Source of the DNA: an uncultured Dorea sp.
Lineage (GTDB): Bacteria > Bacillota > Clostridia > Lachnospirales > Lachnospiraceae
Assembly: GCA_910585725.1 (NCBI GenBank)
Contig: CAJUFA010000030.1
Span: forward strand, 1-38,992
Direction of reading: 5' to 3'
Length of the DNA: 38,992 bases
The notes beneath the pieces were generated by a model. That model made no database searches. It worked only from the letters and a program-made list of their open reading frames with translations, and had not been told where the DNA came from. This document shows, one piece after another, positions 32,891 to 38,992 of the stretch. The position numbers were made by a program, and so were the translations under genes. Position 1 is the stretch's first letter. Every line of letters begins with the position of its first letter.

Positions 32891-34864
32891 ATGAAAAGCA
32901 TTCGGACAAAAATCACCCTGTGTCTTATGGTGACAGTCCTGGCTACACAGCTTGTGGTGGGTGCATTCAGTATTACGCTCAATTACAACAGCACCTTTTC
33001 AACCGTGGACCAGATGATGAGTGAGACCGCAGTTCTTGCGGCGGAACGTATTGAACAGGAATTAAGCGCCTACAAGAACGTTGCCATGGATACCGGCTGT
33101 GTTCCACAGCTTCTCGACGAGACCGTCCCATTGGAGGAAAAACGATCGATTATAGATGAAAGAGTCAGCATGCATGATCTCCAACGCGGCAATATCATAG
33201 GTCCAGACGGCATCAGTATCTTTGACGGCAATAATTATTCTGACCGTGAGTATGTAAAACAGGCAATGCAGGGCAACGTCTACGTATCAGAGCCATTGAT
33301 CAGTAAGGTGACAGGAGAATTGTCTATTATGGTGGCAGCCCCTATTTACAAAGGGGGGAAGCAAGGCTCTGAGATTGAGGGAGTGGTATACTTCGTTCCC
33401 CGCGAAACATTTCTGAATGATATAGTTTCTTCTATTATTGTCAGCGAACATAGTAGGGCATATATGATTAACAGTTCCGGCGACACCATTGCGGATACCA
33501 CATTGGATACCATAACCACCCAGAATATTGAAAAAGAGGCGGAGAGTGATTCTTCTTTAAAAGAGCTGGCAGCTATCCATTCCGCCATGCGTGAAGGCAA
33601 GAATGGTTTTGGAGATTATAAGAACGGCAAGAACAGCATGTTCGCCGCTTATGCGCCGGTTAACGGTACCGACGGCTGGAGTGTAGCTGTTGTTGCGCCG
33701 CGGTTAGATTATCTGTCTTCTACATATTTTGACATTATTATTAATCTGGTTATGATGGTGATTGCTATCCTGCTTTCCATTATCGTTGCTTTGAAGCTGG
33801 CCAACAGCTTAAGCCGGCCAATGAAGGCCTGTGCAGAACGTATGCGTCTGTTGGTAGAAGGGGATCTGGAATCTCCGGTTCCTGAAGTTGTAAGCAAGGA
33901 TGAGACCGGAATGCTGACACAATCTACTGCCGAACTGGTAGAAGGTTTATCAATCATCATCCATGATATCGGTTATCTTTTAGGTGAGATGGCGAACCAG
34001 AATTTGGATATAAAATCCAGGCATCGGGAGACTTATGTCGGTGATTTCCAGAGTATTTTGCATTCTATGCGTAACTTGAAGATAGGATTAAGTGATATTC
34101 TCCGGCAGATAAACACCTCTGCAGAGCAAGTATCAAGCGCAAGCAACCAGGTATCTTCAAGCGCTCAGAGCTTAAGTCAGGGCGCCGTAGAACAGGCCAG
34201 CTCCGTAGAAGAACTTGCCGCCAGGATCAGTGAGATCTCTGACCAGGTTAAGGATACCGCAGACAGTGCAAGGGAAGTACGCGAGCAGACCCATCAAGCG
34301 GGTGAAGGAGTCTCTGTATGCAATCAGCAGATGCAGGAGCTGATGAAAGCTATGGAGAAGATCCATTCCAGTTCAGAAGAGATCGGCAAGATAATTAAGA
34401 CGATAGAAGACATTGCATTCCAGACCAATATACTGGCGCTGAATGCAGCAGTAGAAGCGGCGCGGGCAGGTACTGCCGGCAAAGGATTTGCAGTTGTGGC
34501 GGATGAAGTCCGGAATCTTGCCAGCAAGTCCGCTGAAGCCTCAAAGAATACATCTCTGCTTATTACTCATTCCACAGAGGCGGTACAGACAGGTACCGAG
34601 ATTGCAAAGCATACGGCTGATGCTCTATCGGATGTCGTTGATAACATCCAATCCATGGTAGGCTCTATTGACCAGATTTCTGCCGTATCGAATGAACAGT
34701 CAGAAGCCGTTCTGCAAGTCAATGAAGGTATCGGGCAGATATCTTCAGTTGTACAGAGCAACAGTGCGACAGCACAAGAGAGCGCGGCAGCAAGCGAAGA
34801 GCTTTCCGCTGAAGCGACTAATTTGAAACAGCTTGTTGATCGATTTACACTTGCAAGAAATTAG
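32891..34864 (+). CDS. Methyl-accepting chemotaxis protein with a dCache-type sensor
   Basis: The 657-residue receptor has a first membrane helix (about 7-29) and an extracellular dCache-like sensor (40-275, with SDREYVKQAMQG and VNGTDGWSVAVVAP). A second membrane helix (about 280-302), a HAMP segment (305-360) and a long coiled-coil signalling domain follow. The hairpin tip EDIAFQTNILALNAAVEAAR binds CheA and CheW. It would report an extracellular small molecule, perhaps an amino acid, to the flagellar machinery. It has its own promoter and terminator, and its GC content is visibly higher than the preceding cassette. AGGAGG lies upstream of the ATG. Confidence 0.95.
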   Translation: MKSIRTKITLCLMVTVLATQLVVGAFSITLNYNSTFSTVDQMMSETAVLAAERIEQELSAYKNVAMDTGCVPQLLDETVPLEEKRSIIDERVSMHDLQRGNIIGPDGISIFDGNNYSDREYVKQAMQGNVYVSEPLISKVTGELSIMVAAPIYKGGKQGSEIEGVVYFVPRETFLNDIVSSIIVSEHSRAYMINSSGDTIADTTLDTITTQNIEKEAESDSSLKELAAIHSAMREGKNGFGDYKNGKNSMFAAYAPVNGTDGWSVAVVAPRLDYLSSTYFDIIINLVMMVIAILLSIIVALKLANSLSRPMKACAERMRLLVEGDLESPVPEVVSKDETGMLTQSTAELVEGLSIIIHDIGYLLGEMANQNLDIKSRHRETYVGDFQSILHSMRNLKIGLSDILRQINTSAEQVSSASNQVSSSAQSLSQGAVEQASSVEELAARISEISDQVKDTADSAREVREQTHQAGEGVSVCNQQMQELMKAMEKIHSSSEEIGKIIKTIEDIAFQTNILALNAAVEAARAGTAGKGFAVVADEVRNLASKSAEASKNTSLLITHSTEAVQTGTEIAKHTADALSDVVDNIQSMVGSIDQISAVSNEQSEAVLQVNEGIGQISSVVQSNSATAQESAAASEELSAEATNLKQLVDRFTLARN

Positions 34865-34901
34865 AAAATATATATTGATTAAGCCTGCGTTTTGATGTGA
34901 G

Positions 34902-34957
34902 ACCTCTAAAGTAGACAGAGTAAATATACAAAGTCTACTTTGGAGGTATTTTTTATT
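34902..34957 (+). terminator. Terminator after the chemoreceptor gene
   Basis: ACCTCTAAAGTAGAC (34902-34916) pairs with GTCTACTTTGGAGGT (34933-34947, one G-T pair), followed by ATTTTTTATT. A strong rho-independent terminator. Confidence 0.92.
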
Positions 34958-35010
34958 CATTCCGTTTAATTAATTATTACTCAATAAGTCCATATTCTTT
35001 TTAAGAATAC

Positions 35011-35529
35011 TTACAATTTTTCATAGTGAACTAATTCATTTAGAGGAATACGTTGTGTGGAATGACGTTCTGGGTCGGCGGGGGTACCGTCGGCATACCC
35101 TATCGCTAAAATATTGATTGGTTCAAGGGTATCTGGAAGCCTAAATTCCTGCTTGATAACATCAGGTTTAAAATAACATATCCATACAGAACCTAACCCC
35201 AACTCAGTCGCTTCCATCATCATGTGATCTGTAAGTATTGACGCATCTACGTCAGCAGTATTTTTGTTATCGAAGGGACGAGTCCAAGCTTTCTTATGCT
35301 CGGAGCAAACGATAATTGCCAAAGGCGCTCCATAAAGATTTGCTGCTTTTCCGATTTTGTTTAAGCCATCTTCTTCTTGTACAACGATAAGACGTACAGG
35401 CTGTAAATTTGCAGCCGTAGGCGCGACATGGGCAGCTAATAAAATTTTTTCCAGCTTTTCCGGCTCTATCCTTTTGCTTTTGTAATTACGGACAGAGTAA
35501 CGTAATTTTGCAATCTCTAAAAAGTCCAT
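35011..35529 (-). CDS. Nitroreductase family protein
   Basis: A compact 172-residue FMN-binding protein with the family start AKLRYSVRNYKSKRI (7-21), PTAANLQPVRLIVVQ (about 37-51), and LGLGSVWICYF. The family reduces nitro groups, quinones or similar acceptors with NAD(P)H; the length is at the short end but complete. GGAGG precedes the ATG. It is divergent from an HxlR regulator gene 129 bases away, which probably controls it in response to electrophiles or a substrate-like stress. Confidence 0.9.
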   Translation of the reverse strand: MDFLEIAKLRYSVRNYKSKRIEPEKLEKILLAAHVAPTAANLQPVRLIVVQEEDGLNKIGKAANLYGAPLAIIVCSEHKKAWTRPFDNKNTADVDASILTDHMMMEATELGLGSVWICYFKPDVIKQEFRLPDTLEPINILAIGYADGTPADPERHSTQRIPLNELVHYEKL

Positions 35530-35612
35530 AAGTATTCCTCCTTGTAAAAACTTGTATTTCAGGTTTCCCTGTACTATAATTATATCGTAAACTAATTTAA
35601 AGACAAGTACGC

Positions 35613-35641
35613 ACTTTTTAGTTATATACTATCTAAAAAGT
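35613..35641. promoter_or_regulatory. Inverted-repeat operator candidate between nitroreductase and HxlR genes
   Basis: ACTTTTTAG (35613-35621) and CTAAAAAGT (35633-35641) form a perfect 9-base dyad with an 11-base spacer containing TATACT, a likely -10 for the HxlR gene. Dyads of this kind are typical HxlR targets, giving autorepression; control of the nitroreductase as well is inference. Confidence 0.6.
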
Positions 35642-35658
35642 AAGATAGGAGAGGTACT

Positions 35659-36018
35659 ATGAGTGTAAGTTGCAAAAGTAGTTATAATTGTCCCATAGAA
35701 GCTACGATTGATTTAATCGGCGGGAAATATAAATCGGTCATTCTGTGGCATCTCATGGGTAAAACATTGCGATACAGTGAATTGCATAAATTAGTTCCCA
35801 AAGCGACAGATAAGATGTTGGCAGGGCAGCTAAGAGAGCTTGAAAAAGACGGACTTATAAACAGAAAGGTTTATCCAGTCGTTCCTCCTAAAACGGAATA
35901 TTCTTTAACTGATTTTGGTAATACGCTCGTTCCAATCTTAGATGCTATGTGTGATTGGGGAAATGTATATTTAGATGAAGTAAATGCTCAGTCAATTTGC
36001 TGTAAATCTCAAAAGTGA
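35659..36018 (+). CDS. HxlR-family transcriptional regulator
   Basis: A 119-residue winged-helix protein: NCPIEATIDLIGGKYKSVILWHL at 10-32 (cysteine 11 is the conserved N-terminal residue that senses electrophiles or disulfide stress in YodB/HypR). LRYSELHKLVPKATDKML is the recognition region, and PPKTEYSLTDFG the wing. It acts as a dimer, normally as a repressor of oxidoreductase genes. It is divergent from the nitroreductase gene, with a dyad between them. AGGAGAGG lies before the ATG. Confidence 0.93.
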   Translation: MSVSCKSSYNCPIEATIDLIGGKYKSVILWHLMGKTLRYSELHKLVPKATDKMLAGQLRELEKDGLINRKVYPVVPPKTEYSLTDFGNTLVPILDAMCDWGNVYLDEVNAQSICCKSQK

Positions 36019-36091
36019 AAAAATAATGAATATGAAAGTCGATGTGTTAATCAGGGGTGCTGTATTATAGCGAGGATAAGAGAGGTAAAAT

Positions 36092-36640
36092 ATGTTAAAT
36101 ACTATGTATTATGATTCTCCAATCGGCAGGCTTTTGCTTGCGGAGAAGGAGGGGGCGCTTGCGGGCGTCTGGATAGAAGGGCAGAAATATTTTCTTGGTT
36201 CTTTTAATGAGGATATGAAAGAAAAAGAAGATTCCAAAATGTTGAATGAAACGAAGAAATGGCTGGATCGTTATTTTAGAGGGGAAATGCCGCAAATTGA
36301 TGAACTTTCACTTGCCCCTTCAGGAAATGAATTCCGTAAAGAAGTCTGGAAGATTCTTTGTGAGATTCCTTATGGAGAGGTGACAACCTATGGCGAAATA
36401 TCACGGAAAATTGCAAAAAATCGAGGCATTGACAAAATGTCGGCTCAGGCAATAGGCGGTGCGGTGGGGCATAACCCAATCTCGATCATCATTCCCTGCC
36501 ATCGGGTAGTCGGCGCAGACGGGAGTTTGACCGGATATGCAGGAGGTATACAAAAGAAGATCAAATTGCTCAAACTGGAGGGAGCAGACATGGAAAAATT
36601 TTATGTTCCTAAAAAGGGACGGCGCTTTAGAAATATTTAA
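36092..36640 (+). CDS. ogt: Methylated-DNA--protein-cysteine methyltransferase
   Basis: The 182-residue suicide repair protein has EIPYGEVTTYGEIS (91-104), GGAVGHNPI and the active-site IIPCHRVV with Cys136, then LTGYAGG. It moves an alkyl group from O6 of guanine to its own cysteine. Length is normal for Ogt with a short N-terminal domain. GAGAGG precedes the ATG. It converges on a SRAP gene, with a shared terminator, and a 3-methyladenine glycosylase fragment lies about 1 kb away: a small DNA-alkylation repair neighbourhood. Confidence 0.95.
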   Translation: MLNTMYYDSPIGRLLLAEKEGALAGVWIEGQKYFLGSFNEDMKEKEDSKMLNETKKWLDRYFRGEMPQIDELSLAPSGNEFRKEVWKILCEIPYGEVTTYGEISRKIAKNRGIDKMSAQAIGGAVGHNPISIIIPCHRVVGADGSLTGYAGGIQKKIKLLKLEGADMEKFYVPKKGRRFRNI

Positions 36641-36647
36641 AATTTAG

Positions 36648-36672
36648 GCCACCGTATTCGGTGGCTCTTTTT
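36648..36672 (+). terminator. Terminator after the alkyltransferase gene
   Basis: GCCACCG (36648-36654) and CGGTGGC (36659-36665) around TATT, followed by TCTTTTT. The T tract touches the end of the converging SRAP gene. Confidence 0.92.
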
Positions 36673-37303
36673 ATGTCAAAAGCAATCTCTGCTGTTCATA
36701 TTCTTGTTTCCGACCAAGCTTTGGCGGAATCTTATGAAGCGCATATTCCGTAAAATTATCATCATAAATCCAGTTTTCTAATTCGTTATCTTTCAGAACC
36801 AACGGCATACGATTATGAACAGAAATCACAGAATCATTCGCCTGTGTCGTTAGAATAATAAAACGGTCTTCGTATTGAAACCGGTTATAAAACCCAGCCA
36901 TAAATAAGACCGGCCTGTCTTCTCTGAAAAAAGTCACCTTATTCTTATCAGAATCCCACTCATAAAAGTGTTTTGCCGAAATAATACAACGCCTGTGCAG
37001 TACACTGTCATGAAATGCTTTTCTTTCCAATGCCGTCTCTGCCCTGGCATTGATAATCAATCCATTTTTCTGATACTGCGGGAATCCCCAGCGCATTTTT
37101 TCTAATTTGAATATCGGTGTATTTTCGGCAGAAGAACTCGTCGATAATGGATTCTTCTGCCGATTATGACAGATTAGAACACCGGCGGACTGGGAAGGGT
37201 AGATATCCCTTATATGCATTTTCTGTATCTGCAGATCTATGCCATGGATTACACGTTCAATTTCCCTGGCTGTTTCCTCGTCTACATAGAATCGTCCGCA
37301 CAT
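36671..37303 (-). CDS. SRAP-family abasic-site processing protein (YedK/HMCES-like)
   Basis: The 210-residue protein starts MCGRFYVDE, so that after methionine removal Cys2 is the N-terminal catalytic residue that forms a covalent link with abasic sites in single-stranded DNA. The other family residues are in place: Asn85 in INARAE, Glu115 in HFYEW, and His163 in VHNRMP. The upstream extension to 37336 is rejected because Cys2 must be exposed; AAGGAG lies 9 bases before the ATG at 37303. Some family members are SOS-induced, but I see no LexA box. It converges on ogt. Confidence 0.94.
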   Translation of the reverse strand: MCGRFYVDEETAREIERVIHGIDLQIQKMHIRDIYPSQSAGVLICHNRQKNPLSTSSSAENTPIFKLEKMRWGFPQYQKNGLIINARAETALERKAFHDSVLHRRCIISAKHFYEWDSDKNKVTFFREDRPVLFMAGFYNRFQYEDRFIILTTQANDSVISVHNRMPLVLKDNELENWIYDDNFTEYALHKIPPKLGRKQEYEQQRLLLT

Positions 37304-37618
37304 AAATTTTTTCTCCTTATTGCGAAGAGTATCCATCCGGCATCAGCCTCCGACAGATACCGTGAATTGTCTTTCAGTGATAATACTTTTTGTTACTCAT
37401 CTACGAATACTTCTTATTAATTTCAATAGACATATGATCTATCATAAAATCCCGGGAAGTTATCTTTGCAGAATGGATTAAAAGATATTTTAAATGCCGC
37501 TGACCTGAAAACTCTTTCCTGTACTATTCTTGACATATTCTTAAATAATATGTTATGTTTTAAAGGTACTAAAGTACCTTTTCTGAAACATTATATCATT
37601 TTACTTGGTGTAAAATAA
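37304..37618. other. Intergenic stretch with an orphan promoter-operator
   Basis: No gene is visible here. TTGACA (37530-37535) and TATGTT (37554-37559), 18 bases apart, are followed at 37562-37581 by a perfect dyad AAAGGTACT-AA-AGTACCTTT. This is the pattern of a repressor-controlled promoter pointing right, but no coding frame follows; the next recognisable sequence is a gene fragment on the other strand. Confidence 0.5.
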
Positions 37619-37855
37619 TCAGGAACCAATCTCTAAAACATAAGTTGTCAAATAATCGCTGAATATACCGAATTCCTTCTGCACCTTTAAAAAGCACTGT
37701 GCATTATGGATCACTGCACGTATTTTCTTCTCGGATTTTATTATTCCTTCTGTTTTAATAATCCTTTGGATATCTTCCTCTGTATATTCTGAAATATTCT
37801 GATAATCAAAATTATCAAAACATTTCTCCCCTATGATTTTCTTATAAACTCGTTC
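37619..37855 (-). pseudogene. Remnant of DNA-3-methyladenine glycosylase I (tag)
   Basis: On the minus strand an open frame of 78 codons plus stop reads CFDNFDYQNIS, then EEDIQRIIKTEGIIKSEKKI and NAQCFLKVQKEFGIFSDYL. These match in order the middle of Tag-type glycosylases, which remove 3-methyladenine. There is no start: the frame is closed by TAG at 37858-37856 and overlaps the last 14 bases of the flavodoxin-like gene. After SDYL the reading departs from the family and ends at TGA 37621-37619, so the first and last thirds, including catalytic residues, are lost. The family match is from memory, not a search. Confidence 0.7.
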
Positions 37856-38378
37856 CTAATTCATAGGCCTGCTTCGGATATTCTGAATTTATAACATCAT
37901 CAAGTACATAACAGCCTTTTGCAGAAACAATCCCTGCGTTTTCCCATTCCAGATATTTTATCATACCTATATAAGAAGCAATAGCTCCTTCTGCGGATTC
38001 TTCGGTTTCATCGCCATATGTAAGCATCAGGACAGCTTTTTTATCTGCCCCTTTTAACACCGAGTTATTTGCATAAAATCGATCAATCACCGCTTTTATC
38101 TGCGCATTTATATCGTAATAGTAAATTGGTGAAACAAACACAACTATCTCCGCTTTTAGAAGTTCCAGATTAAGTTCCTGCATGTCGTCTTTAAATACAC
38201 AGACATGTTCATTCTTCTGGCAGGAATCACATCCGATGCATGGATGTACATTCTTAAACGCTGCATCAAAACGACAGACTGTATGTCCTGTCTCCTCTGC
38301 TCCCTTAATAAAAGAATCTGTCAGATAGGATGAGGTTCCTTTTTTGTGTGCGCTGCCGGTAATTACCAAAATATCCAT
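37842..38378 (-). CDS. Flavodoxin-fold NAD(P)H-dependent oxidoreductase
   Basis: A 178-residue protein starting MDILVITGSAHKKGTSSYL (the FMN phosphate loop), followed by the cysteine motif CIGCDSCQK (about 47-55) and VSPIYYYDINAQIKAVIDRF, both typical of the iron-sulfur-flavoprotein-like or NADPH-dependent FMN reductase group. It probably binds FMN and reduces quinones or other small acceptors. Complete at both ends; GGAGG lies before the ATG. Its end overlaps the tag remnant, which suggests that a deletion joined the two. Confidence 0.9.
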   Translation of the reverse strand: MDILVITGSAHKKGTSSYLTDSFIKGAEETGHTVCRFDAAFKNVHPCIGCDSCQKNEHVCVFKDDMQELNLELLKAEIVVFVSPIYYYDINAQIKAVIDRFYANNSVLKGADKKAVLMLTYGDETEESAEGAIASYIGMIKYLEWENAGIVSAKGCYVLDDVINSEYPKQAYELGTSL

Positions 38379-38992
38379 CTTATAATTCCTCCGATTCCAT
38401 TTTTATATTGAGTTATTCTCTTTGCTTACTCTGAATGTGATACTTCGCTTAAATATTATAACATAGGGCAAATCATAGAAAAAGAAGGATTTTAATTTAA
38501 TTCAGATCTTGGATAGCATAATTTGATGTGACTGGCGTCGTCACTGGTAATTAAGAAAATGTTTCTTTAACACGCAAGGCGGTTCTTATCGGGTAAACGC
38601 CCCTGCACAGAACGGTTCAGAATGTTATCTCGTACCTCCCTGTGACTGCTGATTTTAAGGCGTTTTAGATGCTCCTTTTAGCAGGCGATTAGCAAGGGGC
38701 TTGAATTTAGGGAAATGTTACGCTTTACTGCCTGATTTAATACTCTCGTTTCTACTTTACCTCCTTGCCTAAATTTCCATCAGGCTACGTTGTCGGCGGT
38801 CAACGATTAGGTCATAAGGAATCCTCCCGCAAGCGGGTCCCTCCTTGCGACAACGGCCACCGCATCGCCTCCCTTCTCCGCCTTGCTGATGAAAATTTAT
38901 TCTGCGGAGTTTCGCCGGATATAATGCAGACACTACACTAGGTGCTCCAGATCTTTCTTATATTCGTCAAATTAAATGAAGGTACTGGCTCA
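38379..38992. other. Gene-less right end with foreign-looking sequence
   Basis: Up to about 38520 the sequence is AT-rich like the rest. From about 38530 to 38940 it becomes clearly richer in G and C, with a CCCGC-AA-GCGGG hairpin (38826-38837) and several open but start-less frames on the minus strand. One of these resembles an ORF6N domain fragment. I see no intact gene. The stretch may be the worn edge of an integrated element that continues outside the window. Confidence 0.5.
38567..38779 (-). pseudogene. Possible ORF6N/antirepressor-like remnant
   Basis: The minus-strand frame from 38779 contains VETRVLNQAVKRNI, close to the core of ORF6N domains of phage antirepressor proteins as I remember them. 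The match stops after 14 residues. The frame is broken by TAA at 38680-38678 and then stays open to 38567. No start codon with a ribosome site exists. Short similarity by eye only; the sequence could equally be conserved non-coding DNA of a conjugative element. Confidence 0.35.

Noticed and set aside
37304..37420. A LexA (SOS) box upstream of the SRAP gene
   Set aside because: No CGAAC-N4-GTTCG-like sequence is visible.
38769..38945. A basic, arginine/glycine-rich minus-strand frame near the right end
   Set aside because: No start codon with a ribosome site and all three frames are open over part of it because of GC content; not supported as a gene.

Overview
The window is a chromosome-origin region of a low-to-moderate GC Firmicute, most likely a Lachnospiraceae (Clostridia). 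The main reasons are the origin gene order, the presence of DUF4446 and DUF3881 genes that I know mainly from that group, AGGAGG-type ribosome sites, and parS sites of the Bacillus/Clostridium type. Genus cannot be fixed from the sequence alone.

Layout. At 1-71 is the 5' part of a tRNA-Ser(GCT) on the minus strand. At 108-3287 (minus) are a lysophosphatidate acyltransferase, a DUF4173 membrane protein and an XRE/DUF2975 pair; a C_GCAxxG_C_C redox-type protein follows on the plus strand. At 4063-12739 (minus) is the replication block gyrA, gyrB, recF, yaaA, dnaN, dnaA. Probable DnaA-box clusters lie on both sides of dnaA (11146-11329 and 12840-12958), as in bipartite Firmicute origins. From 13108 the plus strand carries rpmH, rnpA, yidD, yidC, jag, mnmE, mnmG and rsmG. 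A 1.8 kb AT-rich gap with three perfect parS sites follows, then parA, parB, DUF4446, serS, DUF3881 and a purine nucleoside phosphorylase. This is an almost textbook origin arrangement: replication initiation, gyrase, tRNA modification, membrane insertion and chromosome segregation radiate from oriC.

From 27.4 kb rightwards the content is accessory. A TipAS-type MerR regulator and a stand-alone LytTR protein (minus) are followed by a strikingly AT-rich three-gene cassette (28849-32612, plus). It encodes an unknown basic protein, an 822-residue protein whose HD-domain motifs are split by a roughly 545-residue stretch, and a SLATT/DUF4231-type membrane protein. SLATT proteins are predicted pore-forming effectors of nucleotide-linked bacterial immunity, so this cassette is the best candidate for an undescribed defence system; its mechanism is inference only.

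Beyond it lie a chemoreceptor, a divergent nitroreductase/HxlR pair, and two DNA-repair genes (O6-alkylguanine transferase and an abasic-site SRAP protein) facing each other. Next come a gene fragment resembling 3-methyladenine glycosylase I, a flavodoxin-like reductase, and a terminal 0.45 kb stretch of different composition that looks like a decayed edge of a mobile element.
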